Positions 27,001-36,014 of a DNA stretch of 64,000 nt are shown one piece after another; position 1 is the stretch's first letter; each line of letters opens with the position of its first letter. The translations under genes were made by a program, and so were the position numbers. Source of the DNA: a virus; the IMG/VR virus record IMGVR_UViG_3300021405_000009, positions 1-64,000 of that record; one strand, given 5' to 3'. The notes beneath the pieces were generated by a model. The model worked only from the letters and a program-made list of their open reading frames with translations, ran no database searches and was not told where the DNA came from.

Positions 27001-29760
27001 CCCAAAAGTAAAGTTGCCCGATCCCGCTCCGGTGCCGACCGTGCTGCCTGCGGCAAAGGTCGCGGTGCCAACCGAGCTGTCGGTCCAGCCGCTGGCCATG
27101 CCGATCGCGGTAAGCGTCTGGGGGGTGACCACCGAAACAACGCCTGTATAAAGGATGGCGGGCGCAACGCAGGTTCCGCTTCCATTGGAAGCTGGAGTCG
27201 CTCCGTCCGTCCGGTAGCAGATCGCGAGCGACTGCGCCTGCGAGATGGTTACCGTCTGAGGCGGAAAACCGCCTACAGGAGAGAATGTCGGCGCAGCTCC
27301 CTGCAGGGTGTAGACATAAGTGTTGACAACGCTGTCGGTGTTGATGTTCGTGCCAGCGATAATCTTGAGGGTCGTGTTGACCGCAATCGAAACCGTCGCG
27401 CCGCTGGTAAGCGAAGTGCCGGTCGTGCAGCCCGTGCCCAGCGTGTTGGTCGCTGGCGTCGATCCGTTCGTGGTGTAGCACTGCACCGTCGTACCTGAGT
27501 TCGGGTTAGTGCAGGCGGGAGTCTGGGTAGCCGTATAGGTGCCAGTCCCTGGTGAGCAAGTCGAGGCCGAGGCCGCAGTCGAGCTAACGATGAAAGTCGC
27601 CGTAGCCGCAGTGCTGGTATCGGTGATGGTCAGCGTGCCTGCGATGGTGCCAACTGTGAGCACGGCAGATGCGGTGGTGTTTGAAGTTACAGTCGGAGTA
27701 GCCAGGCTGGCCCCGGTTCCGCCGCTCAATGAGAACAGCGTGCTAGCCGTCTCAGAAAGCCATAGGCAAGGGCCGGTGCAGGTCAGCGCCAAGGTCGGCG
27801 TCGTGCCGCGATTTCCCAGGGTAGGGAAGATGCCGAGCGTTGCCGTCGAGACTGTGATCGTAGTGGTGATCGAGTCTGTAGTGTCGGTAATGGTCAGTGT
27901 GCCGGTGCCAGAGCCGGTCGTGATCTGCAGTGTCTCTGAAGTCGCAGAAGAGTTCGACTTACTGGCCAGCGTAGCTCCGGTCACGCCAGAGATACTGAAA
28001 GCCGTGCTGCCGGTCCACGCCGTGTTAACCCCAGTGCAGAGCACCGCGATGTTATTGGTGTGATGCGAGGGGATGGTCGTGGGCGTACAGGTGAAGCTGG
28101 CGGGGGCTGTGTTGAACTCGTAAGATCCGGAGTCCCACGCTCCGCTGCCGGGGCGGGCATTGATGGTGGTGGACGGATAAGTTGCGATGAAGCCGCCCCA
28201 TGACGAGGACTCGCTCACACCACCGAGACTTGAACACAGGTCATTGGTGATCCCCCCAGTCCCGCAAGTGGAGGTTATATTATTGCCCTTGCCAACCGTG
28301 CTGTCAGTGCCGGATGTTGGCTGCCAGAAATTGGCGATGGTGTACCCGCCAGTCGCGGAGAAAATTTCACCACCATTGTCCGTGGTCGAGCAGACGTTGT
28401 GCGGCGTCACCGCTCCTGTGTTGCAGTTGAAGAAAGAGCTACCGCTGAACACGCCGCTACGGCCAGTGAGTTGGTTGTTCTCAGCGGTGATGGAAGATCC
28501 GCTGGCCCACGTGCTTAGGTGTGCGGTCATCCCGCAAGTGCCATCGGTGGAGTTGTTCAAGAAAGTCACGGTGATGACCGTGAAGCTATTGTTTCCGGTC
28601 GGCTCCAACAGGAAGCAGTTTCCATCCGTGGGAGGCTCGTGCTGGTCATTCACGACGACGTTGTTATAGATGTACATCGTCGGGGCGGCGGGATTCCACA
28701 TCTCGCCTTCATTCACGTTCGCGACGATATTGTTGTAGGCGGTGAATGTGCCGGTACTCTGCGACAGGGTCTCGATCACGTTTCCGTGACGGCCGTATCC
28801 AGGCTCAAAGATGAAGTCGAAGAAGTTGTCGTGGAGTAGAACGATACTGCCAGCTTCACAGCCTTGCGACGTGTGGATGAAGATACTATAGGCGAGAGTC
28901 GCACAATCGTCCATCGCCCAGAATGTCGCTGGGATTGGCGACGGAGTTCCGCTGCCGTTCCAGACCGAGGCTACGCAGCTTGAGACCGTGCAGACCTGGC
29001 TGGCGGTCGAGTCGGTGCCATCAAAGACATCGTAGTAATAAATGTTAGTGGTGCCGCCGCCGCCGTTAACGCCGCGCCAAGTGTCGTCCGAGGCGCTGGT
29101 ACCGGCCGTCCATCCGTGAAAATAGCTTCGCAGTACACCGCCGCTTGTGCCGGAGTTCACATAAGCGCCAGAAGGGTTTCCATTCCAGCAAGCTCCCGTA
29201 AACTCGATTCCATCAACGAAAATGTTCGTTCGACTGGACCAATCGAACAGCTTTAGCGTGTTGTCATCCGCCGCGCTGCAACTGGCCACAAAGGACGTGG
29301 ACAGTGTGTTGTCCATCGATAGGATTGGACGCGCGAACGACCCACCAGAAAACCATGTCGGGTCGATCGTGTAGTAGATCGGATTCGTGCCGTTGCCACT
29401 GGCCGTCGGCGTAATCGTCCCGCCAGTTGCAGGCGTCCCAGTGGTGTAGTGCCAGGTATCGCCGCCGCGAAAGATGAACGCGTCTCCGGCGATCGTGGTG
29501 TGGGTTCCAGTGAAACTGGACATGCCAGGAGCGTGGAGCCAGGAGTGGGTTTCGTCTACGCCGGTGTTTGAATCAAGCCCGCTGGAGCTGATGTAAAAGC
29601 ACTGCAGAATGCCCTGGCTAGCCAGCGTGGAGCTGCCAGAGTTGCCGCCAGTTCCTGGGCTCGACAGGTTGACATAGTTCGATCCGGACGGACAAGTGCC
29701 ACCCCATGCAGACAAGCTGATGGCGAAGAAACAGAAGAAGTAGAGAAGTTTCCTTACCAT
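24007..29760 (-). CDS. Giant exported beta-helix / tail-fibre-like protein
   Basis: 1917 residues. Signal peptide at 1-20 (MVRKLLYFFCFFAISLSAWG). A first parallel-beta-helix region follows (about 140-540; NIFVDGIEF, AYNNIVANVNEGE). Next come Ig-like repeats (about 555-735), two chitobiase/hexosaminidase C-terminal-like repeats (about 740-905; CYTTNGSTPATN, CYRTDGATPASN), and an InlB-B-like repeat. A second beta-helix region extends to the C-terminus and includes a fibre-type GSGYLVNDVITVV ... GTGYFPANG repeat. The start overlaps the upstream gene by 7 bases. An exported adhesin or receptor-binding protein is inferred. Confidence 0.8.
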   Translation of the reverse strand: MVRKLLYFFCFFAISLSAWGGTCPSGSNYVNLSSPGTGGNSGSSTLASQGILQCFYISSSGLDSNTGVDETHSWLHAPGMSSFTGTHTTIAGDAFIFRGGDTWHYTTGTPATGGTITPTASGNGTNPIYYTIDPTWFSGGSFARPILSMDNTLSTSFVASCSAADDNTLKLFDWSSRTNIFVDGIEFTGACWNGNPSGAYVNSGTSGGVLRSYFHGWTAGTSASDDTWRGVNGGGGTTNIYYYDVFDGTDSTASQVCTVSSCVASVWNGSGTPSPIPATFWAMDDCATLAYSIFIHTSQGCEAGSIVLLHDNFFDFIFEPGYGRHGNVIETLSQSTGTFTAYNNIVANVNEGEMWNPAAPTMYIYNNVVVNDQHEPPTDGNCFLLEPTGNNSFTVITVTFLNNSTDGTCGMTAHLSTWASGSSITAENNQLTGRSGVFSGSSFFNCNTGAVTPHNVCSTTDNGGEIFSATGGYTIANFWQPTSGTDSTVGKGNNITSTCGTGGITNDLCSSLGGVSESSSWGGFIATYPSTTINARPGSGAWDSGSYEFNTAPASFTCTPTTIPSHHTNNIAVLCTGVNTAWTGSTAFSISGVTGATLASKSNSSATSETLQITTGSGTGTLTITDTTDSITTTITVSTATLGIFPTLGNRGTTPTLALTCTGPCLWLSETASTLFSLSGGTGASLATPTVTSNTTASAVLTVGTIAGTLTITDTSTAATATFIVSSTAASASTCSPGTGTYTATQTPACTNPNSGTTVQCYTTNGSTPATNTLGTGCTTGTSLTSGATVSIAVNTTLKIIAGTNINTDSVVNTYVYTLQGAAPTFSPVGGFPPQTVTISQAQSLAICYRTDGATPASNGSGTCVAPAILYTGVVSVVTPQTLTAIGMASGWTDSSVGTATFAAGSTVGTGAGSGNFTFGFSTVTPTLNVTPAGTGTTTINPGGIVCPPTCTPSFANGTVVTLTQTASLPYVNAGFSSPPCTLTVDNNLPCSLTLRVNTAVTSTFQAPQLPLTWVNNTEYNGTTTNTINFPASSTGGSWTCGATNYGPYTAASQSSLQQAVNDAESCRTANGSGTTIAIPPALYTGANGITLPQTAGDTSTNFIVLTSTSPLTPGQTACSHGVEDNIVLATQPGIRNLGCTGANMSYQLGTTINAVSSGAFTLANGTATNTSAYNDIASMYTIECTANSCNAIQSATWDINNVGPHHFAVLNAELRPQAGLVGSSAPFAMGQNTETIQTQLPTHIHLAYSYLHGDWTDAPMSGCPSTCIATGAPTGANSLPSLVAFNGCVYCSVVYVYMDKAIRPGSEGHAISALLAQQTKYTHNWVEGQAIGKLCGGFSNAISFTNFVTCQDEEDRANRYTYPYSWMLAENVPIIRQISKNGSAGTGSGYLVNDVITVVQTGGSSGTGTITAVGAGGTITAVTVTTAGTGYFPANGLSVTGGSGTSGTVNIGTGYFPNASVTNGYTRKNAHEYKFGERVLEDGNIYENVTNAGAQNGTDFSHKTAQTSSGVLSTNTWTTLDNVTVTNIVARNSCNGPSLGDRSDAGGGNGGGVSLPNEIFFGSNWLVYNASVFFLGNPNSNLTSNSCAGATPQYGWRIGSSVPGNTWAVAPLRDPTGFVTTLTLTAASGLGVSDIAVGDPITVTGCSDTSFNVGNNVMGPPALTGTLLNGLTVVYSNPGVGGAGSGVTGCTLSSAQGWPNYYAFSHITMIDDPLSQNNPSNSANGGTNIFPLARNFTITNSILINGGLSSTAGAGTRTSTRMYDPVSMQFNNTLLPSVDGSVTCPGHGSPSAGGMAACYTEYTPAYVAVTPATLYGVPASFCSGNDPATGNCAGVLAAMSAASFPIIVSDWTQYRLCKSTDASCNSKASLYAAGSAHQATDGTDLGFNPTSTLAAEVLNQYVCATPCGSPGPFADH

Positions 29761-30338
29761 AGGTTCTTGTGCTCGGTCCAGTTCTTCAGGTAGACGCCGT
29801 GGCGGATCAGCGCGGAGGCTGGGGGCTTAAAGGCAGACATCGCCAATGGCGCGGTTACGCCCGGTTGAAATAAGTCAGAGTGCCCGTGGTAGGGCTTGAA
29901 TAGATCGGGGTGGCCGTAGTAAGTACACTTCACAGGCTCGTGGGTGCAGACCCTTGCGCCGACTCCGAATGAAACACCGTTGCCATCCATCCAGCAGTAG
30001 GACGTGATGTGCCTCTGGGCAACATCGGAGACGACCGCGTAATGGTCACAGCCGACGATGATCTTGCCGTCGATCTTGAGAGCTGCCACCCATCCAGGTG
30101 CGTCGTCCATAGGGCCGCTCATGTAGGGCTTGTAGGGAAGACTTCCCCAGTGAGCTACCTGCTCGAAGCCTTGCGGGTTCGACCTCGACCACTGCACATA
30201 GATCCGTGCGGTCTGGGCGGGGGCCATGGCGAGAAAGAGCCATAGACAGGCCACTAAAGCTGTAGTAAGGTTCCGGGTATGTTTAGAAAACTGTGCGATG
30301 AGTTCTTTCCTCGGCCAGATCTTTTTGATCGCCAACAT
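29754..30338 (-). CDS. Exported protein of unknown function, start uncertain
   Basis: 194 residues if the ATG at 30338 is used; GTG 30254 and ATG 30227 are alternatives and none has a clear ribosome-binding site. LVACLWLFLAMAPAQTA looks like a signal-peptide core ending in AQTA. The mature part (ARIYVQWSRSNPQG, then CDHYAVVSD and CWMDGNGVSFGVGARVC) has paired Cys. The 5' end lies antisense to the methyltransferase gene. It overlaps the giant exported gene by 7 bases. Confidence 0.6.
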   Translation of the reverse strand: MLAIKKIWPRKELIAQFSKHTRNLTTALVACLWLFLAMAPAQTARIYVQWSRSNPQGFEQVAHWGSLPYKPYMSGPMDDAPGWVAALKIDGKIIVGCDHYAVVSDVAQRHITSYCWMDGNGVSFGVGARVCTHEPVKCTYYGHPDLFKPYHGHSDLFQPGVTAPLAMSAFKPPASALIRHGVYLKNWTEHKNLW

Positions 30339-30872
30339 GGCACTAAGACATCTGGTCATTCTTGTCTTCCGTGGACCCGCGTTCTTCATGGCAAACGGGA
30401 CGAGACTTGCCGGTATCAGGGCATCGATCCCGCGCTGTTCTCCGCCGCCGTGAAGGACCTGCCGCGCTGGCCGTTTATTGATCTCGGTTGCGGCCGTGGG
30501 CGCGCTCTGATCCTGGCGCAGGAGGCTGGATTCACTGATCTGGCTGGCGTTGAATTCTCTCCAGCGCTTTGCCGCTGTACTCGCGCGAACCTGGCCAAGA
30601 CCAACACCGACGCCAAGATCATCTGCGGAGACGCGCGCGACTATGCGTTTCCCGCTAACCCGTCCGTGGTCTTCATGTACAACCCGTTCGGTGAGTCCAT
30701 CATGCGAACGGTTTTTGCTAACATGCAGGGGCATCCGCGCATCGTCGTGTATGTCAACCCGAAGCAGGCGCATGTATTTCGTCCATTCCATGTTCTGCGT
30801 TCCGACGAGAACACTGTGATCTTCAGCGATAGCGATAAAGGCGGGGACTTAGAGGGCGGTGGTCTTGGGTAA
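30279..30872 (+). CDS. Class I SAM-dependent methyltransferase, on the opposite strand
   Basis: 197 residues. FDRQHGTKTSG near residue 16, then motif I DLGCGRG (68-74), acidic GVEF (90-93), GDAR (117-120) and MYNPFG (133-138). This is a complete Rossmann methyltransferase core; the substrate is not evident. It is the only plus-strand gene in the left arm and overlaps its minus-strand neighbours at both ends. AAGG precedes the ATG. It is probably an independently expressed cargo gene. Confidence 0.75.
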   Translation: MFRKLCDEFFPRPDLFDRQHGTKTSGHSCLPWTRVLHGKRDETCRYQGIDPALFSAAVKDLPRWPFIDLGCGRGRALILAQEAGFTDLAGVEFSPALCRCTRANLAKTNTDAKIICGDARDYAFPANPSVVFMYNPFGESIMRTVFANMQGHPRIVVYVNPKQAHVFRPFHVLRSDENTVIFSDSDKGGDLEGGGLG

Positions 30873-31604
30873 GACGGTGGTCTTCGGCACTATGGTGGTT
30901 GCTGGCAGGGCCGAACCGGCAAAGAACGATATGGTGTAACCGGTAATCGCCATGCCGGTGGTGATGTTTAATACTGGGGTGTAAGTGGTGGCCGCGCCAA
31001 CCGTCTGGTACTCAACCGCGCCACTCTGGTTACCACCACTGGCTTGCCCGTTGGTTGAGATCGTGTAACCAGTGCCGTTCGTGAAGGTGTTGTTAGTCGC
31101 GCCATTCCCGCCCGATGTAAGCACAAGATCCCCGGTCTGCGTCGTGGTAATTGCAGGCATGGTGCAGGCCGTACAACTGGCGATGGAGTTGTTAAAGGCC
31201 CCGACATCGAAGGCGGCCGATGTTGCCACCCCCGAAAATTCCTGCCCCATACAAACGCAGAAGGTAGTCCCGCCCGTGAAGGTCACAGTCGTTGTCACCG
31301 TTCCCCCCGCGATGTTCGTGGCGTAACAATAGAACACGGCGTTCGCGGCGTGGAGCGTGGTGTAGGTATTCGTGCCGTCCGTGCAGGCAACTGTGACCGC
31401 GCCGCTGCTGCTGTTATATTCCGCGCCAACAATCACCAGTAGGTCGCCTGCCGTCGTAGTACCACAGGACACCGTGAGCGAGGCCACGTTACTGGACTGA
31501 TTGTTCGGCGTGCAGTCTTTGCGGAAGGCGATCGCGGCGTGCGCGGAAGAGGTCGCGGCTAGAAAAGAAATTGCGAGTAGAAGTAGCCAGAGTAATTTCT
31601 TCAC
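30849..31604 (-). CDS. Exported beta-rich protein
   Basis: 251 residues. A strong signal peptide (MKKLLWLLLLAISFLAATSS, cleavage near AHA) precedes a Thr/Gly/Ser-rich beta domain with several Cys (CGTTTAGDLLVIVGAEYN; CMGQEFSGVAT; ASCTACTMPAI). The pattern 'GDLLVIVGA ... F.G' resembles beta-sandwich domains common in phage or secreted proteins. It directly abuts the 1469-residue gene upstream and overlaps the methyltransferase 3' end on the other strand. Confidence 0.7.
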   Translation of the reverse strand: MKKLLWLLLLAISFLAATSSAHAAIAFRKDCTPNNQSSNVASLTVSCGTTTAGDLLVIVGAEYNSSSGAVTVACTDGTNTYTTLHAANAVFYCYATNIAGGTVTTTVTFTGGTTFCVCMGQEFSGVATSAAFDVGAFNNSIASCTACTMPAITTTQTGDLVLTSGGNGATNNTFTNGTGYTISTNGQASGGNQSGAVEYQTVGAATTYTPVLNITTGMAITGYTISFFAGSALPATTIVPKTTVLPKTTAL

Positions 31605-34600
31605 TTACTGGAGCCTCGTTGCGACCGCGCTCAGGGCATAGGTGGCGGTGCCGGTATTGCATTGGGAGAACGTCGTTGCGTACTGGATGACTGTACCGTT
31701 GGTGTCGATGTTGATGTCACCGCTACCCCAGGCGTTAACTGTCGTTGCCCCCCAGAGCATGATGCCGCTGGTAGCGAAGGCCGCGATGCTGGAATTCGTG
31801 ATGATCGGTATCGTCTGCGCTGAGTGAGCCGTCCCATTCGCATCAGTCCAGGTGAGCGAGAAGAGAACGCCCCCGGTAGTGTTCGCGCTGCAGGCGGCCC
31901 CCGACTGGTAGAGAGCGATGTGAACGTGGTAGGTGCCAGCCGTGTTGCACGCCCCAGCCGAGGCCGCGCAAAGGGTTGCCGTTCCAACTGAGGCCACTAA
32001 GGCCGTGGAGCGAATCGCGCCTGGCTGAGCCCGGACCATGGTTCCATAACTGGTGCTGCCGTTGGTGGCAGCCTTCCATTCATGTGAAGTGCTGTCGGGG
32101 TAAAGGTTCGACGTGCCGGAAACGTTCGTTGCCGACGTGCCTTCTGTCGCGCACAAACCGCCAGCGGTGCCGAAGCTGGTGCAGTTGGCTGCGCCCAGCG
32201 TCATCGCGCCCGCCGCCGCCAGGTTGCCGGTGGCTCCGAAGCTGAACTCTTTCGTGGCTCCAGAAGTCGAGAACACGCCGCTGGTGAAAGTGCCGAGAGT
32301 GTAGAAGTCAGCCAGGTCGCCAGCCGCTACCGTCTCGTTGACAATCAAAGGAACCTGCCCGGTGCCGCCCGCGCCCGTGGTGTTGATGCCAAGAGAGCCG
32401 GTGGTCGTGGTGGTCGTGTTCGCGTTGGTGAAGACGTAAGGGTAAGTTAGGTTCGCCGTCTCGACGCCCGCGCGCGTGATCTCATGACCAATGCCGGTCT
32501 CGGTGACTGTGGTCTGCGCGGCCGACCCGGTTAGCAAGCTTTCTGCCAGGGTCACGCCCGCGAGAACTCCGCCAGCACTTAGTGTGGCAGTCGCGTCCGG
32601 AGTCTGCGATGCCTGAGAGCCGCCGCCCGTCATCAGCGCCGTTGAGGTCAAGGCCGCCGCGCTGGTGACGCAAGTCGCGCAAGCAATGGTGCCGGTCGTG
32701 GTAATGGTGCCGCCCGTGATCGGGCCGGTCGTCGCGATGGAGGTTACTCCACCGGCGCTGGCCGTCTGCGGATTTTGCAGTTGCCACTCCGTGCCGTCAT
32801 AGATGGCATCGGCGATCGCCGTGGTCGTAAGATCGTTGGCGACCAGCGCAGCCGTTCCAAGCTTGGTGACGCTCTTGGCCGTCAAGCCGTTGACCGCGAG
32901 GGTCGGACCTGAAGTCGTGTTAGCCGCCAGCGGAAGCCAGCGAACTTCTACGCCCGTGGTAAGAGCTGTCACGGCCGGAGTGAAGGTCGCGGTTTGCGCC
33001 TGCGCCGTGCCGCCGCCCGCCACATAAGCGTTCGGGCTAACGTCTGAAGTACCAATCAACACAGCCGCTGGCGCTGTGGTTGAGGCCGTGTTATTGCCCC
33101 AGAACTGATGAGCTGTGAAGTTACTAACTACGGTCGAGCTGGCGTTCAGAACACAGCCTTCATCGACCGTCTGAAACACAACGTCGAAGCAATGGTTGGC
33201 CGCGTTGGCGTACCAGCCGTCATCGCCGGAGATCCCGGTGAACGCCGTGCCTTCTACTGCAATCCCGCCGCCACCGGTGCCCACAGTCGGGTTCGGAGCG
33301 CTCGCGCCGACAAAGGTGGTGCCAGCTACGCCGACGCTGAATACAGAAGATCCGCCCACCTGCAGGTCAGCCAGTTTGCTTCCCGCGCCAGAGGCGGTGT
33401 TGGTCACGTTCTCGAAGATCCCAGCATCCACCACACCCGAGGTATTCCAGGTCGGAGTGACCTTGAGCGCCGGTACAGTCTGAGTTCCAGTGAGCGAGTC
33501 GGACACAGTCAGCGGAACGGCCGTCGATCCGGCTAGGGTCGCGATCAGTACTTCCTGGTCGCTGGTTCCGGTGGCTGCGGTGGTCTCGCCGAAGGTGAGG
33601 GCAACCTGTGAGTTTGTGGATGTAGCCGAGTTCAGCGCCCAGGTGTTGTTCCCGTTCGCCAGCGTGGTGTTTGAAACCAGCGCCGTCACCGCACTCAATG
33701 CTGGAGTGGTGGACGCGCAGCTTCCGCCGTTGCACTGGTCGGCGTTGACGTGACCGCCGCCGAAGGCTTGAAACACCCCAGCCGTGGTCATCTCCGCGCC
33801 GTTGGAAGTGCCGCCAGCGGTAATCAGGATGGGCAGCGCGGTCGATCCGCTCTTGGTGGAGATCCCTACTTCAATGTCTCCCGTGCCGGTGGCCGCCGTC
33901 CCTTCCGTGAACCCAACGGCGGTCTGCGTATTTGTGGTCGTCGCCGACTGCCAGATTTCGTTGAAGTTCCCGTTGTTGATGGTGGTGTTGACCGTAGACG
34001 CGGTCACCGCGCTGAGCGCGGGTGCGCCGGTTTGCGCCACACAATCGCTCGCTTGCGGAGTGAAAACAAAGTTCGCGGTGTTACAGCCGGTCAAACCTTG
34101 AACTAAGGTTGCCACGTTCGCGGCCGTCGCGGAGATGGGCTGCTTCGACGAGTTCGATCCCAGCACCAGCGCCGAGGACGGCACCGCTCCCAGATTGATC
34201 TCGTCTGCACTAACATGCCCCGTGCCGCTGGCCTTGAATACGCTGGCAGAGGTTAGTACCACGCCATCGGTAAGGTTGCTTCCAGAGTCCGGTACGCCAG
34301 CCGTGAAGATCGAGGTCGAGTTCGATTCGCACTTCTCGATGTCGAGATAGCCCGCGTTCGGGTTGGTCGCGAAAGTGGTATTTAGAGCTACCCAGCCGCA
34401 ATCGCTGATCTGTTTGATCGGTGCGGTCCAGGCCAACGCCGAGGTCGAACCTTCATAACTCGCGGCGTATGGGTTGGTAACATTGTTGACCGGAAAGAGA
34501 AGCGCCAAGGGCGGCTGTGAATACGAGCTGCCACTCTGACCACTCCAGGTCCACTGATCGAAAAATGCAGTCGGAATGCTGACCGTGCCGCTGCCCGTGG

Positions 34601-36014
34601 CCGCCGCAAAGCCGCTGCCGAAGGCTACGCTCGAAGTGCTCGAACAACCGAAGCTGATGGTGCTGTTGTTGTAGCTCAGCCCAGTCGCGCAGTTCGGAAC
34701 CGTCGCAGCCTTAAAGACGCCCGACGAAGCTCCAATCAGAAGTTGGCTGGCAGCGATCGCAGTGGCCGTACCCGCGCCCGCGCCCGGAACTGCGGCGATC
34801 TCGCCCCAGCCCGCGTTGGCCACGTCATCATAGAGATTGCCGTCGCCTGAAACCGCCATGCCAGAGTTGCCCGTCCCGGCTGCCGCTGGTGTGCCGCTGG
34901 CCGCGATCGGAACCGTCGTCATGTAATACGGGCCGGTGAGCGTGAACTTCGACGCCACGATCCCGCCAGACGGCGTGTAAGTCAGGGTCGAACTGTTGTC
35001 CGATAGGTTGGTATCAAACGCGCACAGGCCGGAAGAGTTGGTGTAAAGAAAATTGCCGATGGAGGCCGTGACCCATGTAAGGTTGGTCGCTCCGGAGTTC
35101 ACGCACGGTACCTGCCCGGCCGTTGGGGAGCCATCGTTCACCTGGCTCAAGCTGACTGGGTTCGCGCCCACGAAGGCGTCGGTGGCAACGTCGGCCGAGG
35201 TATCTCCAGGCGTCTGCGTTACCGCCTGCGTGCCGGTGGCCAGGGTCGAGCTGACTGACCATGTGCCGGTGCTAACCTGCGCTACGCCGTTGGACGCGGA
35301 AGTACTGATTCCCGTCCCGCCAATCGCAGTGCCGATCGTGACCAGGCCGCTGTTCGGAATCGAGCCGTTGGTAATGTGCGAGCCATTCACGACAGTAGGA
35401 GCCGTCGCGCTGCCGCCCAGGTCGGTGTTTAGCTCGATCAATCCGAGCGTGCCCACGGCCGCGCTGGCCACGTTGAACTGGACGTTTGAACCCGATGGGT
35501 TGGTGGCTGTAGTGTTCGTGCCACTCTGAAAGTTAATGGGCGACAGAAGCGACGAGCCGCCGTTCACAGTGATAGCCGTGCTGCTGCAAGGGATCGCGCC
35601 CAGGACGCCGCCCGAGGAGAAACCAAAACAAGGCGTCGTCAAGGTGGGGGCGGTGCCAAAGGTGAAGGGCGATCCGCTGATGGTAAGGCCAAGTACAGTC
35701 GCGGCGTTCGAGCCCGAAGTCGTAACCTGCCCGCTCAGCTCTGAGGCTGCAGGCGTGGTGCCGTCGCGCAAGATGCCGGTCCCGGCGCTGGTCGAGTTCA
35801 ACCCGCCGTTGGCGCGCGTGACTGGCGAGGTTAGGTTCACCGTGACCGTGCCGGTCGTACCACCGCCACTTAGCCCCGTGCCCGCCGTAACTCCAGTGAT
35901 CGTGCCACTGCCGCCGCTGCCGCCACCCCGCCCGGTGTAACTCGGGGCCTGGCCAAACAGCATTGCCGCAGATAGCAGCCATAAGGCTGCGAGGAAGCTT
36001 AGTTTCCTGACCAT
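31605..36014 (-). CDS. Exported tail-fibre-like protein, 1469 residues
   Basis: Signal peptide (MVRKLSFLAALWLLSAAMLF, cleavage near GQA), then a Gly hinge and the fibre motif GVTAGTGLSGGGTTGTVTVN. Repeats of PALSAVTA ... NGN ... ATTTN(T/S)QTAV with GTSD(Q/I)EV recur around residues 690-850. A later block (VNGLTAKSVTKLG; IYDGTEWQLQNP) is typical of phage fibres. The start overlaps the upstream gene by 16 bases. A Sec signal on a cytoplasmically assembled tail protein would be odd, so a cell-surface role is possible. Confidence 0.8.
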   Translation of the reverse strand: MVRKLSFLAALWLLSAAMLFGQAPSYTGRGGGSGGSGTITGVTAGTGLSGGGTTGTVTVNLTSPVTRANGGLNSTSAGTGILRDGTTPAASELSGQVTTSGSNAATVLGLTISGSPFTFGTAPTLTTPCFGFSSGGVLGAIPCSSTAITVNGGSSLLSPINFQSGTNTTATNPSGSNVQFNVASAAVGTLGLIELNTDLGGSATAPTVVNGSHITNGSIPNSGLVTIGTAIGGTGISTSASNGVAQVSTGTWSVSSTLATGTQAVTQTPGDTSADVATDAFVGANPVSLSQVNDGSPTAGQVPCVNSGATNLTWVTASIGNFLYTNSSGLCAFDTNLSDNSSTLTYTPSGGIVASKFTLTGPYYMTTVPIAASGTPAAAGTGNSGMAVSGDGNLYDDVANAGWGEIAAVPGAGAGTATAIAASQLLIGASSGVFKAATVPNCATGLSYNNSTISFGCSSTSSVAFGSGFAAATGSGTVSIPTAFFDQWTWSGQSGSSYSQPPLALLFPVNNVTNPYAASYEGSTSALAWTAPIKQISDCGWVALNTTFATNPNAGYLDIEKCESNSTSIFTAGVPDSGSNLTDGVVLTSASVFKASGTGHVSADEINLGAVPSSALVLGSNSSKQPISATAANVATLVQGLTGCNTANFVFTPQASDCVAQTGAPALSAVTASTVNTTINNGNFNEIWQSATTTNTQTAVGFTEGTAATGTGDIEVGISTKSGSTALPILITAGGTSNGAEMTTAGVFQAFGGGHVNADQCNGGSCASTTPALSAVTALVSNTTLANGNNTWALNSATSTNSQVALTFGETTAATGTSDQEVLIATLAGSTAVPLTVSDSLTGTQTVPALKVTPTWNTSGVVDAGIFENVTNTASGAGSKLADLQVGGSSVFSVGVAGTTFVGASAPNPTVGTGGGGIAVEGTAFTGISGDDGWYANAANHCFDVVFQTVDEGCVLNASSTVVSNFTAHQFWGNNTASTTAPAAVLIGTSDVSPNAYVAGGGTAQAQTATFTPAVTALTTGVEVRWLPLAANTTSGPTLAVNGLTAKSVTKLGTAALVANDLTTTAIADAIYDGTEWQLQNPQTASAGGVTSIATTGPITGGTITTTGTIACATCVTSAAALTSTALMTGGGSQASQTPDATATLSAGGVLAGVTLAESLLTGSAAQTTVTETGIGHEITRAGVETANLTYPYVFTNANTTTTTTGSLGINTTGAGGTGQVPLIVNETVAAGDLADFYTLGTFTSGVFSTSGATKEFSFGATGNLAAAGAMTLGAANCTSFGTAGGLCATEGTSATNVSGTSNLYPDSTSHEWKAATNGSTSYGTMVRAQPGAIRSTALVASVGTATLCAASAGACNTAGTYHVHIALYQSGAACSANTTGGVLFSLTWTDANGTAHSAQTIPIITNSSIAAFATSGIMLWGATTVNAWGSGDINIDTNGTVIQYATTFSQCNTGTATYALSAVATRLQ

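Noticed and set aside
26866-28669. Several 150-210-codon plus-strand frames across the giant exported gene
   Set aside because: Val/Pro-rich reverse readings of a Thr/Gly-rich gene; no starts with ribosome-binding sites and no motifs.
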